A DNA stretch of 33,289 nucleotides from Stieleria sedimenti (GTDB lineage Bacteria > Planctomycetota > Planctomycetia > Pirellulales > Pirellulaceae): NCBI RefSeq assembly GCF_025060895.1, contig NZ_JANZKV010000043.1, positions 1 to 33,289 on the forward strand, read 5' to 3'. A program made the translations under genes and the position numbers. Under the pieces are notes generated by a model. That model saw only the letters and a list, made by a program, of their open reading frames with translations, did no database searches and was not told where the DNA came from. Each line of letters begins with the position of its first letter. The stretch's first letter is position 1. Shown piece after piece: positions 6,414 through 11,625 of the stretch.

Positions 6414-6444
6414 CGGCTCTCCACCACGGTGGCGAGCCGTTTTT
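6414..6444 (+). terminator. rho-independent terminator
   Basis: CGGCTC and GAGCCG form a stem whose loop itself contains CCACC/GGTGG, followed by five T. It ends the upstream hypothetical gene. Confidence 0.75.
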
Positions 6445-6447
6445 AAA

Positions 6448-6515
6448 GTCGCGAGTCGTGAGCGATGAGTCCTGAGTATTCACTCATAGCTCAAGACTCA
6501 AGTCTCGCGACTCTT
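6448..6515. repeat. inverted spacer repeat, GAGTCTTGAG family
   Basis: gtcgcgagtcgtgagcgatgagtcctgag is followed by ctcatagctcaagactcaagtctcgcgac, forming an imperfect hairpin. Confidence 0.65.
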
Positions 6516-6615
6516 CCCGCCGACGTGGCTCGACTGAGTAAGGCACTGCTCTTGGCAGTGTTTTCTTTTTGGTTCGCCCATGCGGGTGCCCAGTCGACGC
6601 CTCTGACCGTTTTTC

Positions 6616-6688
6616 GTCCTTGGAGTGTGCCGGATTCGCACGCGACTTTGCGGAGGTCGTAGACCAGGTTCGATTCCTGGCGAGGACG
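6616..6688 (+). tRNA. tRNA-Arg(GCG)
   Basis: Acceptor GTCCTTG/CGAGGAC, D-arm GTGT/GCAC, anticodon stem CGACT/GGTCG with loop TTGCGGA (GCG), T-arm CCAGG-TTCGATT-CCTGG. Most bacteria use ACG (ICG) for the CGN box; GCG is unusual. A near-copy with an insertion lies at 7889. Confidence 0.83.
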
Positions 6689-6699
6689 CTTGATTACAT

Positions 6700-6771
6700 G
6701 ACTCGCGGGTGTGCTGGATAGCATGACAGTCTTCGAAACTGTCGGACCAGGTTCGATTCCTGGGCGAGTTA
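6700..6771 (+). tRNA. tRNA-Arg(TCG)
   Basis: Acceptor GACTCGC/GCGAGTT, D-arm GTGT/GCAT, perfect ACAGT/ACTGT stem with loop CTTCGAA (TCG), T-arm CCAGG-TTCGATT-CCTGG. Confidence 0.87.
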
Positions 6772-6946
6772 CTTGCCTCGGCGGCGTTAGGAGCGAGCGA
6801 ACAAATGGATCCTGCGTTCACCATTCGAAATGATCGCTCAGATTGTCCTGATCTGACAGCTCGTACTTCATATCAACTCCGCTCCGAGGCTCCATTCACT
6901 TAACCATTTCAAATCATCAATCACGCAAACCGACAGGAGGTGCATC

Positions 6947-7804
6947 ATGATGATTAGCGGTGCTCGACGAGAGTTCATCATTAAGGACACCCACCGCGGT
7001 TTGTACTACGAAGACGGTAAGCTGACGAAGATCCTCGAGGCGGGACACTACAAGATTCCGCCACGCAAGCGATTCTTCAAGAAGCTGCCGACCGTCGAGT
7101 GCATGCTGGTCGATGTTCGTGAGCGAGAGCTAACGATCAAGGGCCAGGAAATCTTGACGGCTGACAAGGTGGCCATCCGAGTCAGCATTCTGGTGCAGTT
7201 CCGTGTGACGGATCCGAAGGCTGCGATCCACACGGTCGACAGCTTTGAGGACCGACTGTACAGCGACGTGCAGCTAGCAGCGCGACGTTCACTGGCGTCG
7301 ATGACGCTCGAGGAAATCCTGACGAACCGAAACCGGCTTAGTGAGGATATCCTGTCCGACGTGACTGAATCTGCTGGCAGCTACGGTGTGACGATCAGGC
7401 GAGCTGACGTGAAGGACTTGATCTTCCCGGGAAACCTGCAGGAGATCATGAACCGCGTTCTGGCAGCCGAGCGACACAGTCAAGCTCAACTCGTCGAAGC
7501 ACGCACGCGTGCCGAAGTCGAGCAGATCGAGGCGGAGTCTCGAGCTGAAATCACGCGCCGTGATGCCCAGGCGGATGCCGAAGCACGACGATTGCGTGAG
7601 CAAGCCGAAGCGGAAGCGACGCGAGCAAGGGCGGAAGCCGAAACGCAAGCGTACGCGGAACGCGTCAAGGCAGCCGAGGCACTGGAAGGCCATCCGGCAC
7701 TGCTGCGACTGGCCGAACTCGAAACGCTGCGTGAGCTAGCCAAGAACGGCAACGCGCGACTGTACCTCGGCCTCGACCGGGTCAGTCTGAACGGAACGGA
7801 TTAA
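6947..7804 (+). CDS. SPFH/band-7 domain protein (slipin-like)
   Basis: The start ATG at 6947 is preceded by a strong AGGAGG ribosome binding site. The protein has 285 residues. Residues about 10-180 match the SPFH/prohibitin-homology pattern: RGLYYEDGKLTKILEAGHYKIP, ELTIKGQEILTADKVAIRVSILVQFRV, LASMTLEEILTNR and GVTIRRADVKDLIFPG. Residues 180-260 form a charged Ala/Glu/Arg coiled coil. Unlike most stomatins it has no obvious N-terminal membrane anchor. SPFH proteins form oligomeric rings or scaffolds that often hold proteases or NTPases. Its presence between tRNA-Arg genes is not explained by the family. Confidence 0.88.
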   Translation: MMISGARREFIIKDTHRGLYYEDGKLTKILEAGHYKIPPRKRFFKKLPTVECMLVDVRERELTIKGQEILTADKVAIRVSILVQFRVTDPKAAIHTVDSFEDRLYSDVQLAARRSLASMTLEEILTNRNRLSEDILSDVTESAGSYGVTIRRADVKDLIFPGNLQEIMNRVLAAERHSQAQLVEARTRAEVEQIEAESRAEITRRDAQADAEARRLREQAEAEATRARAEAETQAYAERVKAAEALEGHPALLRLAELETLRELAKNGNARLYLGLDRVSLNGTD

Positions 7805-7888
7805 GGAAAGCACGATTAATGATGGAAGCGAATCGTGCATTCGATTCAAGCAGGACCGGTGACCCGTTCATCGGTCCTGCGAGTTTTC

Positions 7889-7986
7889 GTCCTTGGAGTG
7901 TGCCGGACAGCACGCGACGTCGATCCTGAGGATCGCTCCGCGATCGCGCGAAGGTCGTAGATCAGGTTCGATTCCTGGCGAGGACG
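7889..7986 (+). tRNA. tRNA-Arg(GCG)-like with a 25-base insertion in the anticodon loop
   Basis: The acceptor GTCCTTG/CGAGGAC, D-arm GTG/CAC and T-arm CAGG-TTCGATT-CCTG nearly duplicate the gene at 6616, but the gene is 98 instead of 73 bases. The extra bases lie between the 5' strand of the anticodon stem (CGAC) and GCGAA-GGTCG. They contain a CGATCC-TGA-GGATCG hairpin and the palindrome-like GATCGCTCCGCGATC. Removing the insertion would restore anticodon GCG, so it is an intron-like insertion or a repeat that disrupted the tRNA. Confidence 0.7.
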
Positions 7987-8015
7987 CTTAACACTTACAA
8001 TTGACGCCAATACAA

Positions 8016-8540
8016 ATGGAGAACGCGACGCAAAACCAAACGATTGCATGTATCGATGTAGGCTACACGGATAGTGCCGCGCGAGCTGCGTGCGTTGTCA
8101 TTGACGACTGGCACGTTTCGATCCCAGTCGCCGAGCATGTGGCGATGATCCATGAGGTAAAGGAATATCAACCCGGCGAATTCTACCGTCGAGAGCTGCC
8201 GTGCATTCAAGCGGTGCTCGCGAAACTCGATCAACCACCGACTTGCATCGTGGTCGACGGCTACGTTTTGCTGGATGGAAATGGCCGTCCCGGATTGGGG
8301 GCTCATCTCTACGAAACGCTCGATCGCAAGATTCCCGTGATCGGTGTGGCGAAGAACCCGTTCAAGGACACGGACCACGCCACCGAACTTCGCAGAGGCA
8401 CCAGCGATCGACCGCTTTACATTACGGCAGTTGGACTTCCGGTCGCCCAAGCAGTGCTGAACATCGGCGCCATGCATGGCCCACATCGACTGCCAACGAT
8501 TTTGAAACGAGTCGATCAGTTGAGCCGTGGTGGAAACTAG
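8016..8540 (+). CDS. nfi: endonuclease V-like protein
   Basis: The ATG at 8016 is chosen over the in-frame TTG at 8001; no clear ribosome binding site is visible. The 174-residue protein carries the endonuclease V pattern: CIDVGYTDSAARAACVVI with the first metal-ligand Asp, EYQPGEFYRRELPCI with the conserved Glu, VVDGYVLLDGNGRPGLGAHL with the second Asp and the G.GLG.HL motif, and PVIGVAKNPF. It is shorter than E. coli Nfi (about 225 aa). Family members cut the second phosphodiester 3' of inosine in DNA or RNA. Inside a tRNA island an RNA role (for example on inosine-containing tRNA) is conceivable but unproven. Confidence 0.85.
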   Translation: MENATQNQTIACIDVGYTDSAARAACVVIDDWHVSIPVAEHVAMIHEVKEYQPGEFYRRELPCIQAVLAKLDQPPTCIVVDGYVLLDGNGRPGLGAHLYETLDRKIPVIGVAKNPFKDTDHATELRRGTSDRPLYITAVGLPVAQAVLNIGAMHGPHRLPTILKRVDQLSRGGN

Positions 8541-8665
8541 CGAACCCAATCGCTCATCAAGAGTCTTAAACGTCAACTTGTTTCCATCCGAAGCTAACCA
8601 CAAATCTGGGATTGGACCGATGCGATACGAAAACGAGCACAACGAAGACCATTGCTTTCGAGCCC

Positions 8666-8833
8666 ATGAGTAAACGCCGACGCGGCTTCCCCTCGGAGAC
8701 TCACGTCAAGTGTGGACTGCGAATCGTCCATGGCGATAAGCAACTCGAAGAAAATCTTGGACGCAATGATCCCTGCCCATGCGGCAGCGGCCTGCGATTC
8801 AAACGATGTTGCCTCAAGTCGGGCCACTTTTGA
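8666..8833 (+). CDS. SEC-C motif mini-protein
   Basis: The 55-residue protein is read from the ATG at 8666 ([15 protein letters not shown]). It ends with [19 protein letters not shown], a canonical SEC-C zinc-binding motif (CPCGS...KRCC) as in the SecA C-terminus. No other domain is present. It follows the endonuclease V gene on the same strand with a gap of 125 bases. Free-standing SEC-C proteins are common and their role is mostly unknown. Confidence 0.8.
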   Translation: MSKRRRGFPSETHVKCGLRIVHGDKQLEENLGRNDPCPCGSGLRFKRCCLKSGHF

Positions 8834-8910
8834 TGGCTCCAATCGCGACGACTACTTTTAGAGAGAAGGAGTAGTGAGTCTTGAGCGGTGAGTCGTGAGA
8901 AAGCCAAAAA

Positions 8911-9270
8911 CTAAGATTCTTTGCGGAGCGAGCGGATTAGTCCGGCGAGGACTCTTGCCGTTTCGTCGGCTTGGCTCGCCAGTTGTTCGGCCGTATCGCT
9001 CGACGTGTATTCGAGTCGTTTTGCGATTGTTAGCTGATATTCGACCTCGCGTACCGATCCAAAGGCCATGTCAAGGAAACGCAGGAAGTCGGCTTCCGAG
9101 TTCCGTGCACATCCTTCGACGATGTTCGACGCGATAGAAACAGACGCCCTGCGAAGTTGCGAAGTCAGCCCGAACATTTCGTCCTTCGGAAATGTCCTGG
9201 TTGCTGAATAGACGGACATGACAAGCTGATCCGCCAATTCGAACGCTCGAAGTTTTCGATGATCCCGCAT
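8911..9270 (-). CDS. four-helix-bundle protein (S23/IVS family)
   Basis: A full-length 119-residue copy: MRDHRKLRAFELADQLVMSVYSATRTFP for helix 1, MFGLTSQLRRASVSIASNIVEGCAR with the family's NIVEG motif, FLRFLDMAFGSVREVEYQ, and a C-terminal helix ending in RVLAGLIRSLRKES. It is much closer to the truncated copy at 4617-4886 than to the copy at 3593-3937. It is antisense to the tRNAs and flanked by GAGTCTTGAG-type repeats on both sides. Confidence 0.87.
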   Translation of the reverse strand: MRDHRKLRAFELADQLVMSVYSATRTFPKDEMFGLTSQLRRASVSIASNIVEGCARNSEADFLRFLDMAFGSVREVEYQLTIAKRLEYTSSDTAEQLASQADETARVLAGLIRSLRKES

Positions 9271-9322
9271 ATTTCACTTCCCTTTTACTCAGGACTCACA
9301 ACTCAAGACTCACCCCTATCCT

Positions 9323-9393
9323 AACGCTGGAGCCAGATGGCCAGGCAACCGGCTGCAACCCGGTCGAAGTGGGTTCGACTCCCACCAGCGTTT
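9323..9393 (+). tRNA. tRNA-Cys(GCA)
   Basis: Perfect acceptor AACGCTG/CAGCGTT, D-arm GCC/GGC, perfect ACCGG/CCGGT stem with loop CTGCAAC (GCA), T-arm GTGGG-TTCGACT-CCCAC. It is the last conventional tRNA; the permuted array starts about ten bases downstream. Confidence 0.88.
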
Positions 9394-9403
9394 CTGACGA
9401 ATC

Positions 9404-9424
9404 GACTGCAGGCTTGGATTACAT
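9404..9424 (+). repeat. IVS 3' motif, first copy
   Basis: GACTGCAGGCTTGGATTACAT matches the recurrent 3' IVS motif GACTGCCNNNNNGGANTACAT, but the small CCN/NGG hairpin is imperfect here. It lies directly behind tRNA-Cys and opens the array. Confidence 0.6.
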
Positions 9425-9441
9425 ATTGATAATGTGAACCA

Positions 9442-9507
9442 TCTGAGCTGTTACCCCGTCGATCCGTCGCAAACCAACACTGCTTGAACTGCCGTTTGGG
9501 TCTACAT
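9442..9507 (+). ncRNA. bipartite IVS copy 1 (66 nt)
   Basis: It begins TCTGAGCTGTTACCCCGTCG and ends with the 3' motif GAACTGCCGTTTGGGTCTACAT. It separates a 17-base exon-like segment (9425-9441) from the structured segment at 9508. The GTC/GAC helix found in the other copies is not preserved here (GTCG faces GAAC). Confidence 0.6.
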
Positions 9508-9625
9508 ATGAGGAGCCTAAGGTAGCGATGTCGGGCGACCGGCTAGTGAACGTCACCGGAGTCTCTCGCAGACAAAGGTGACAGTCAACGATCGGCGAAA
9601 GCCGAAAACGGACGCTCCTAAACGA
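9508..9625 (+). ncRNA. structured non-tRNA segment between IVS copies
   Basis: The segment is closed by AGGAGC/GCTCCT and contains the hairpins GTGA-ACG-TCAC within CCG/CGG and TCGGC-GAAA-GCCGA. Bases 9516-9528 (CCTAAGGTAGCGA) equal a universally conserved stretch of 23S rRNA (E. coli helix 71 region) and are followed by TGTCGGG, which also follows in 23S after a short gap. It may be a small RNA, for instance a ligand of the nearby TROVE protein, or a captured rRNA fragment. Confidence 0.5.
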
Positions 9626-9681
9626 CTCAACAACCACTTCGTTCAAGCGTAAAACACGGCGACTGCCGGTTCGGAATACAT
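9626..9681 (+). ncRNA. bipartite IVS copy 2 (56 nt)
   Basis: 5' part CTCAACAACCACTTCGTTC, 3' part CGACTGCCGGTTCGGAATACAT with a CCG-GTT-CGG hairpin. The GTT/GAC helix is possible with one G-U. Confidence 0.7.
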
Positions 9682-9758
9682 GCTAACCAATGTGCCGTCC
9701 AGTGAGTCTGGCAACGACGTTCGCGTCGCTGGTGGGTTCGATTCCCACACGTTTGTGA
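9682..9758 (+). pseudogene. tRNA 3' piece (class II), 5' piece not found
   Basis: It has T-arm GTGGG-TTCGATT-CCCAC, 3' acceptor strand ACGTTTG and a strong CGACG-TTCG-CGTCG hairpin that fits a long variable arm. The next IVS begins two bases after the discriminator, so there is no downstream 5' half. The complementary CAAGCGT occurs only upstream at 9645-9651 inside the preceding IVS, which may be chance. Confidence 0.5.
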
Positions 9759-9814
9759 TCTGACCAATACCTCGTCGCCAACCATACACAACTGACTGCC
9801 GATTCGGAGTACAT
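9759..9814 (+). ncRNA. bipartite IVS copy 3 (56 nt)
   Basis: 5' part TCTGACCAATACCTCGTCG, 3' part TGACTGCCGATTCGGAGTACAT with a CCG-ATT-CGG hairpin. GTCG pairs with TGAC (one G-U). Confidence 0.75.
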
Positions 9815-9901
9815 AGGGTTCTGTGGTCGAAAGACCTTGCGGGTTCGAATCCCGTCTGCGATCCACGATCGCAGTGGTGCAATTGGAAGACACGCGGAAA
9901 A
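9815..9901 (+). tRNA. circularly permuted tRNA-Leu(TAG)
   Basis: Order is 3' half, short linker, 5' half. The 3' half holds AGGG-TTCTG (anticodon TAG if the preceding T belongs to it), a long variable arm GGTC-GAAA-GACC, T-arm GCGGG-TTCGAAT-CCCGT and acceptor strand CTGCGAT. Five bases later the 5' half starts with ATCGCAG, a perfect 7-bp partner, followed by a Leu-type D-arm (GTG CAATTGGAAGA CAC). CGGAA at its end pairs with TTCTG, restoring the anticodon stem. The base at position 33 would be A, not U, in the simplest joining, so the exact junction is uncertain. Confidence 0.78.
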
Positions 9902-9906
9902 AAGCC

Positions 9907-9970
9907 TCTGGTCAACACCTCGTCGGTTGCTTTTGAACACGAACATGGCGACTGCCAGTTTGGAATACAT
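9907..9970 (+). ncRNA. bipartite IVS copy 4 (64 nt)
   Basis: 5' part TCTGGTCAACACCTCGTCG, 3' part CGACTGCCAGTTTGGAATACAT. GTCG pairs with CGAC; the small hairpin is CCA-GTT-TGG, a compensatory change relative to CCG-CGG copies. Confidence 0.8.
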
Positions 9971-10043
9971 GGATTAAGACACGTGCCTGCACGAGAAGCG
10001 GGTTCGAGTCCCGTCCAGCATCGCTGGTCGTCTATCTGATGCT
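9971..10043 (+). tRNA. permuted tRNA-like unit, probable D-loop junction, anticodon missing
   Basis: The 3' piece starts with GGATTAAGAC, typical of the second half of a D-arm, then CGTGC-CT-GCACG, T-arm GCGGG-TTCGAGT-CCCGT and CCAGCAT. Downstream GCTGG-TC-GTCTA offers five acceptor pairs and the partner GTC of the D-stem. The anticodon stem would have a loop of only two bases, so no anticodon can be read. It may be a decayed unit. Confidence 0.45.
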
Positions 10044-10100
10044 TCTGAACGACAACTTCGTCGCCAACCATACACGATTGACTGCCAGGTTGGACTACAT
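10044..10100 (+). ncRNA. bipartite IVS copy 5 (57 nt)
   Basis: 5' part TCTGAACGACAACTTCGTCG, 3' part TGACTGCCAGGTTGGACTACAT. The small hairpin is CCA-GGT-TGG; GTCG pairs with TGAC. Confidence 0.8.
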
Positions 10101-10248
10101 CACGCGACGGTCGCGGGTTCGAATCCCGCCAAAGCAATTCGAGCTGTGAGCGATGAGCTGTGAGACTTGAGTGAGAAGGCTCGAGTCTCAGGACTCAAAG
10201 CTCACGACTTTTTCTGCTTTGTAGCTCAGTGGGTAGAGCATCGAACTG
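10101..10248 (+). tRNA. circularly permuted tRNA, Asp(GTC)-like
   Basis: The 3' half CACGCGACGGTC, T-arm GCGGG-TTCGAAT-CCCGC and acceptor CAAAGCA comes first. After a 77-base linker made of the GAGTCTTGAG inverted repeat, the 5' half starts with TGCTTTG, a perfect 7-bp partner, then TA and D-arm GCTC/GAGC. It ends ATCGAACTGT, and joining CTGT to CAC gives the Asp-like loop CTGTCAC. The anticodon stem then pairs only over TCG/CGA, so the isotype and the junction are tentative. Confidence 0.68.
10138..10212. repeat. inverted spacer repeat inside a permuted tRNA linker
   Basis: gagctgtgagcgatgagctgtgagacttgag with its complementary half ctcgagtctcaggactcaaagctcacgac. It is the same GAGTCTTGAG family as between the conventional tRNAs, and here it separates the 3' and 5' halves of one permuted gene. 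Confidence 0.65.
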
Positions 10249-10436
10249 TCTGATCGAACACTTCGTTGATCGTTTTCCCTTTAGAGAAAAACAAGGCGAC
10301 GACAGAAGTTTGAAGTGAGAAGAGTGAAGTGTGAAAGTCTGGGACAGAGCTGTTTTCAAACTTCGTACTTCACTCTTCAAACTTCCAAAGGCTTCGTCGC
10401 CACCAATACACGACTAACTGCCGAGTTGGAGTACAT
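10249..10436 (+). ncRNA. bipartite IVS copy 6, expanded (188 nt)
   Basis: 5' part TCTGATCGAACACTTCGTTG, 3' part TAACTGCCGAGTTGGAGTACAT. GTTG pairs with TAAC, a compensated version of GTC/GAC in other copies. The loop holds a GAAGTTTGAAGTGAGAAG-type inverted repeat and a second copy of the CTTCGTCGCC..ATACACGA segment seen in copies 3 and 5. Confidence 0.8.
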
Positions 10437-10513
10437 CGACTGTTAATCGAAGGATGCGGGTTCGAGTCCCGTCGGTTTGGCCTCGCTGAACCGTAGCTCA
10501 ATTGGGAGAGCTT
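10437..10513 (+). tRNA. circularly permuted tRNA-Asn(GTT)
   Basis: The clearest permuted unit. The 3' half CGACTGTTAATCGAAGG carries anticodon GTT, T-arm GCGGG-TTCGAGT-CCCGT and acceptor CGGTTTG. After a linker of six bases the 5' half begins TGAACCG (7 of 7 pairs, two G-U), TA, and D-arm GCTC AATTGGGA GAGC, then TT. Joining GAGCTT to CGACTGTTAATCGAA re-forms a perfect TTCGA/TCGAA anticodon stem around CTGTTAA. Base 26 and one variable-loop base are absent. A conventional tRNA-Asn lies at 2865. Confidence 0.85.
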
Positions 10514-10514
10514 C

Positions 10515-11080
10515 TCTCTATCACATCACCTCGTCAGCCGTTTTTCATTTGCTCGTGAGAGTAACCATGCGTGTGCAACTTCAATTATTCGCCATTACGA
10601 AGTCCGGCGCCGAGTAATCGGACGCCGGCCGAAGACTTTCTGCACATTCAAAACTACTTTCACTAAGCAAAATGAATCATGGAAACCACAACCGACACCA
10701 ACTTCGCGACCAACGTGGCAACACGCGTCGCCGGAGAAGACATCAAACGAGGAGACTACGTCACGGCGTTGACAGAGATCTACGAACTGCCATCGTTCCT
10801 GTGGTGCTGCTCAGGCGGCACGCTTGCGGCGGACGAGCCGGTTCGATCGGTCTACAAAGCCCGTGACGCTGGCCAACCCAGCAAAGTCGTCGCCGTCTGC
10901 TTGCCATTCGTTTACACCAAGCAAGCGAAAGGCGGCACCGCGATCCTCGACATCCGAAAACACCAGCTTGTCCGGCTTGACCGCGACACTGGCCGCAAGG
11001 TGTGGAAGCGATTGCGGAAGAACTTGAAGAAGAAACGGAAGTAACAAACGCACACGATCGACTGCCGATTCGGAGTACAT
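10515..11080 (+). ncRNA. bipartite IVS copy 7, expanded and carrying an ORF (566 nt)
   Basis: 5' part TCTCTATCACATCACCTCGTC, 3' part CGACTGCCGATTCGGAGTACAT. GTC pairs with GAC and the small hairpin is CCG-ATT-CGG. The loop has grown by about 500 bases and contains the gene at 10679-11044, as mobile introns often do in peripheral loops. Confidence 0.7.
10679..11044 (+). CDS. small basic hypothetical protein encoded inside an IVS loop
   Basis: The ORF of 121 codons starts METTTDTNFATNVATRVAGE and ends with the strongly basic tail KVWKRLRKNLKKKRK, suggestive of nucleic-acid binding. A CC pair (LWCCSGG) and a second half with CLPFVYTKQAKGGTAILDIRK are visible; no known domain is recognised and it is not an obvious LAGLIDADG, GIY-YIG or HNH endonuclease. 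No strong ribosome binding site is seen. It stops 15 bases before the 3' IVS motif. It could be a maturase-like accessory or an unrelated cargo gene. Confidence 0.7.
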   Translation: METTTDTNFATNVATRVAGEDIKRGDYVTALTEIYELPSFLWCCSGGTLAADEPVRSVYKARDAGQPSKVVAVCLPFVYTKQAKGGTAILDIRKHQLVRLDRDTGRKVWKRLRKNLKKKRK

Positions 11081-11229
11081 GCTTCAGGAGCCGGGTGTCG
11101 TGGGTTCGAGTCCCACCGGCCCAATTTGAGTCATGAGCAGTGAGTCGTGAGACCTGAGTGAATTTGCTCAAGCCTCAAGACTCGGGTCTCAAGACTATTC
11201 CAGGGCCGTAGCTCAGTGGTAGAGCACCG
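11081..11229 (+). tRNA. circularly permuted tRNA with anticodon CAG
   Basis: The 3' half GCTTCAGGAGCCGG, variable region GTGTC, T-arm GTGGG-TTCGAGT-CCCAC and acceptor CGGCCCA is followed by a 77-base linker (GAGTCTTGAG-type hairpin) and the 5' half AGGGCCG (6 of 7 pairs), TA, D-arm GCTC AGTGGTA GAGC, ACCG. Joining ACCG to GCTTCAGGAGCCGG gives a perfect CCGGC/GCCGG stem with loop TTCAGGA. CAG is a Leu anticodon, but the variable region is short, as in the tRNA-Leu at 4450. Seven bases (TAAATCC) remain between ACCG and the IVS start. Confidence 0.75.
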
Positions 11230-11236
11230 TAAATCC

Positions 11237-11405
11237 TCTGGTCACACTTTCGTCGATCGCGTTTTGTTTTTCCAACTGCATCACAACCAAGAGCAATCCA
11301 ACGTAGTGGACGAGGTAACGAGTCCTTCCCCGCAACACCGAAGCGGGGACTCGTCACCTCGTCCACTACAAACCGAACACATTCGACTGCCGGAGTGGAG
11401 TACAT
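11237..11405 (+). ncRNA. bipartite IVS copy 8, expanded (169 nt)
   Basis: 5' part TCTGGTCACACTTTCGTCGA, 3' part TCGACTGCCGGAGTGGAGTACAT. GTCGA pairs with TCGAC over 5 bp; the small hairpin is CCG-GAG-TGG. The loop contains a long palindrome at 11305-11369. Confidence 0.78.
11305..11369. repeat. 65-base near-perfect palindrome inserted in an IVS
   Basis: GTAGTGGACGAGGT..ACGAGTCC..CCCCGC and its complement GCGGGG..ACTCGT..ACCTCGTCCACTAC form a stem of nearly 28 bp with few bulges. It resembles a miniature inverted-repeat element. Confidence 0.8.
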
Positions 11406-11503
11406 GGCTACCCAGGTTCGACTCCCGGCCGGCCCCCTTCTCAAGAAACTTGATACGGGGCCGGACCCTGTGATCTTCGCGTGCGTCTGTCGCAGGGAAG
11501 AAC
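11406..11503 (+). tRNA. permuted tRNA-like unit, isotype unassigned
   Basis: The 3' piece GGCTACCCAGG-TTCGACT-CCCGG with acceptor CCGGCCC is followed after 22 bases by GGGCCGG, a perfect 7-bp partner. The 5' piece then has a CCCTGTG/CGCAGGG stem instead of a normal D-arm. No anticodon is recognised. The acceptor match supports permutation, but the unit may be degenerate. Confidence 0.5.
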
Positions 11504-11625
11504 TCTGCCCCAACACCTCGTCGAGTGTTTGAAACAATTCGTGGGATGGTCAGTCCGATCGCCTCTGGGTTACAAGTCGGACTCCATTCCACAACGGTCA
11601 TCCCGACTGTCGGAACGGAGTACAT
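11504..11625 (+). ncRNA. bipartite IVS copy 9, expanded (122 nt)
   Basis: 5' part TCTGCCCCAACACCTCGTCG, 3' part CGACTGTCGGAACGGAGTACAT. GTCG pairs with CGAC; the small hairpin is TCG-GAA-CGG, a further sequence variant that keeps pairing. A GGATGG..AGTCCGA / TCGGACT.CCATTCC hairpin fills the loop. Confidence 0.78.

Noticed and set aside
6691-6700. IVS 3' motif before tRNA-Arg(TCG) (TTGATTACAT)
   Set aside because: Only the last bases resemble the motif. GACTGCC and the small hairpin are absent and the tRNA is complete and conventional.
9516-9535. Genuine 23S rRNA gene
   Set aside because: Only about 20 bases align and the surrounding sequence is unrelated.
9907-10136. Ordinary tRNA introns, joining each 5' half with the next 3' half downstream
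   Set aside because: The acceptor strands across an IVS do not match (for example ATCGCAG against CCAGCAT), whereas they match within each unit in permuted order.
9419-10137. Several minus-strand open reading frames across the permuted array (e.g. 9643-10137)
   Set aside because: Their translations run through tRNA halves and IVS motifs, repeating the same residues (such as RTH/SRVGFE-type strings), with no ribosome binding sites; they are by-products of the RNA repeats.
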